Below, in pieces: positions 5,655-6,099 of a stretch of 6,099 nucleotides of DNA. The notes below the pieces were generated by a model, which was not told the DNA's origin, searched no databases, and saw only the letters and a list, made by a program, of their open reading frames with translations. The stretch is from positions 1 through 6,099 of the forward strand of contig USLW01000135.1 of the NCBI GenBank assembly GCA_900555605.1, in the 5' to 3' direction. Source of the stretch: an uncultured Clostridium sp. (GTDB taxonomy: Bacteria > Bacillota > Clostridia > UBA1212 > UBA1255). The translations under genes and the position numbers were made by a program. Numbering within the stretch: the first letter of the stretch is position 1; each line of letters begins with the position of its first letter.

Positions 5655-5677
5655 TTCGAATCCCTCCTGAGACTCCA
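5655..5677 (+). other. tRNA 3'-end-like segment, possible integration scar
   Basis: The bases read as the 3' end of a tRNA in exact register: TTCGAAT (T-loop, 5655-5661), CCCTC (T-stem, 5662-5666), CTGAGAC (acceptor strand, 5667-5673), T and CCA (5674-5677). The matching 5' sides (GAGGG just before, GTCTCAG about 70-90 nt upstream) are absent, so it is not a working tRNA gene. Such 3' fragments commonly remain as att sites where elements integrated into a tRNA gene. The match is short and chance is possible. Confidence 0.25.
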
Positions 5678-5764
5678 AAACCGAGTTTGCATCTATTCTA
5701 TGCTAATAGGTATCCTGAATTCGTTTTATTTTAACATCCATCCAAGAGGATACATACGTTATCT

Positions 5765-6099
5765 TTACTTTATACAAAATTTATTACAGTCTCGTTTATT
5801 TAGCCAAAAATCATCCTGCGTTTTTATCAACTGCTTTATTTCATCAATGTGTCCTTCATACCATTTTTGGATTGGTATCAATTCCCCTCCGCAACGAAAA
5901 ATCTTTCTTCCGTCTGGATATAAGTAGACATATCCTTCCGGTTCATCTTTACATCGTCCACATCCGTAACAACCTGTGTATTTTCCATCAAATTTTTCGA
6001 TTACAGACTTAATTGAATCTTTAAAAACATCTGAATATATTGTATTGGCATAAAATCATCGTTGATTTTTTCTTATCTTAATAGAAGTTCTCAAATGCC
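5765..6099 (-). pseudogene. Small cysteine-rich protein, interrupted by in-frame TGA and 5'-partial
   Basis: On the minus strand a frame runs from the window edge to TAA at 5767-5765, with one internal TGA at 6058-6056. The 96 residues after the TGA have no ATG, GTG or TTG to start from, yet look like real protein. They contain C29-x2-C32-x2-C35 within GCYGCGRCKDEPEGYVYLYP, then FRCGGE (C55), an aromatic and charged helix-like stretch (IQKWYEGHIDEIKQLIKTQDDFW) and two more Cys near the end. Residues before the TGA in the same frame (LRTSIKIRKNQR) read smoothly into those after it (FYANTIYSD), so one nonsense change is more likely than two genes. TGA ends other genes here, so recoding to Trp is not expected. 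The cysteine cluster suggests metal binding, but I do not recognise the family. It may be a decayed gene or hold a sequencing error. It converges on the AEC gene and lies in visibly AT-rich DNA. Confidence 0.5.

Noticed and set aside
5625..5927. 100-codon plus-strand frame at the right end
   Set aside because: Its main part is antisense to the minus-strand cysteine-rich frame, which has the convincing protein features. It also has no good ribosome-binding site.
6056..6058. Selenocysteine or Trp recoding of the in-frame TGA
   Set aside because: The DNA after the TGA is AT-rich with no strong hairpin that could be a bacterial SECIS, and TGA ends the helicase and aminotransferase genes here.

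Overview
The window looks like a piece of a Bacillota chromosome, probably from class Clostridia. The reasons are GGAGG-type ribosome-binding sites, sigma-A-like promoters, moderate GC coding DNA next to AT-rich intergenic DNA, and the protein types present. The assignment rests on style rather than on a marker gene.

Positions 1-2033 hold the 3' two thirds of a UvrD/PcrA-type superfamily 1A helicase gene. Its N-terminal motor half lies outside the window. After the usual Tudor-like tail it carries an unusual low-complexity linker and a cysteine-rich domain. Positions 2077-4161 hold a likely two-gene operon: a tandemly duplicated SCP-2-like (lipid-carrier fold) protein and an atypical class III PLP-dependent aminotransferase. 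A promoter candidate for this operon lies in the last codons of the helicase gene, and a hairpin separates the two genes.

Positions 4162-4647 hold no credible gene but are full of signals. In order these are a terminator-like hairpin (4237-4288), a promoter or leader (4334-4397), a minimal two-repeat, one-spacer CRISPR array with type I-C-like repeats (4398-4498), a short GC-rich stretch with a hairpin, and a strong promoter whose -10 box lies inside a 23-bp near-perfect palindrome (4608-4630). That promoter drives an AEC (auxin efflux carrier) family transporter at 4648-5571. No cas gene is present, so the array is an orphan within this window.

The last 430 bases are more AT-rich. They hold a segment shaped like the 3' end of a tRNA (5655-5677), which may be an integration scar, and a convergent minus-strand reading frame for a small cysteine-rich protein interrupted by an in-frame TGA. 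The right end therefore looks like the edge of an accessory or decaying region. The most notable items are the orphan mini-CRISPR, the helicase fusion, the duplicated SCP-2-like/aminotransferase pair and the palindromic operator candidate.
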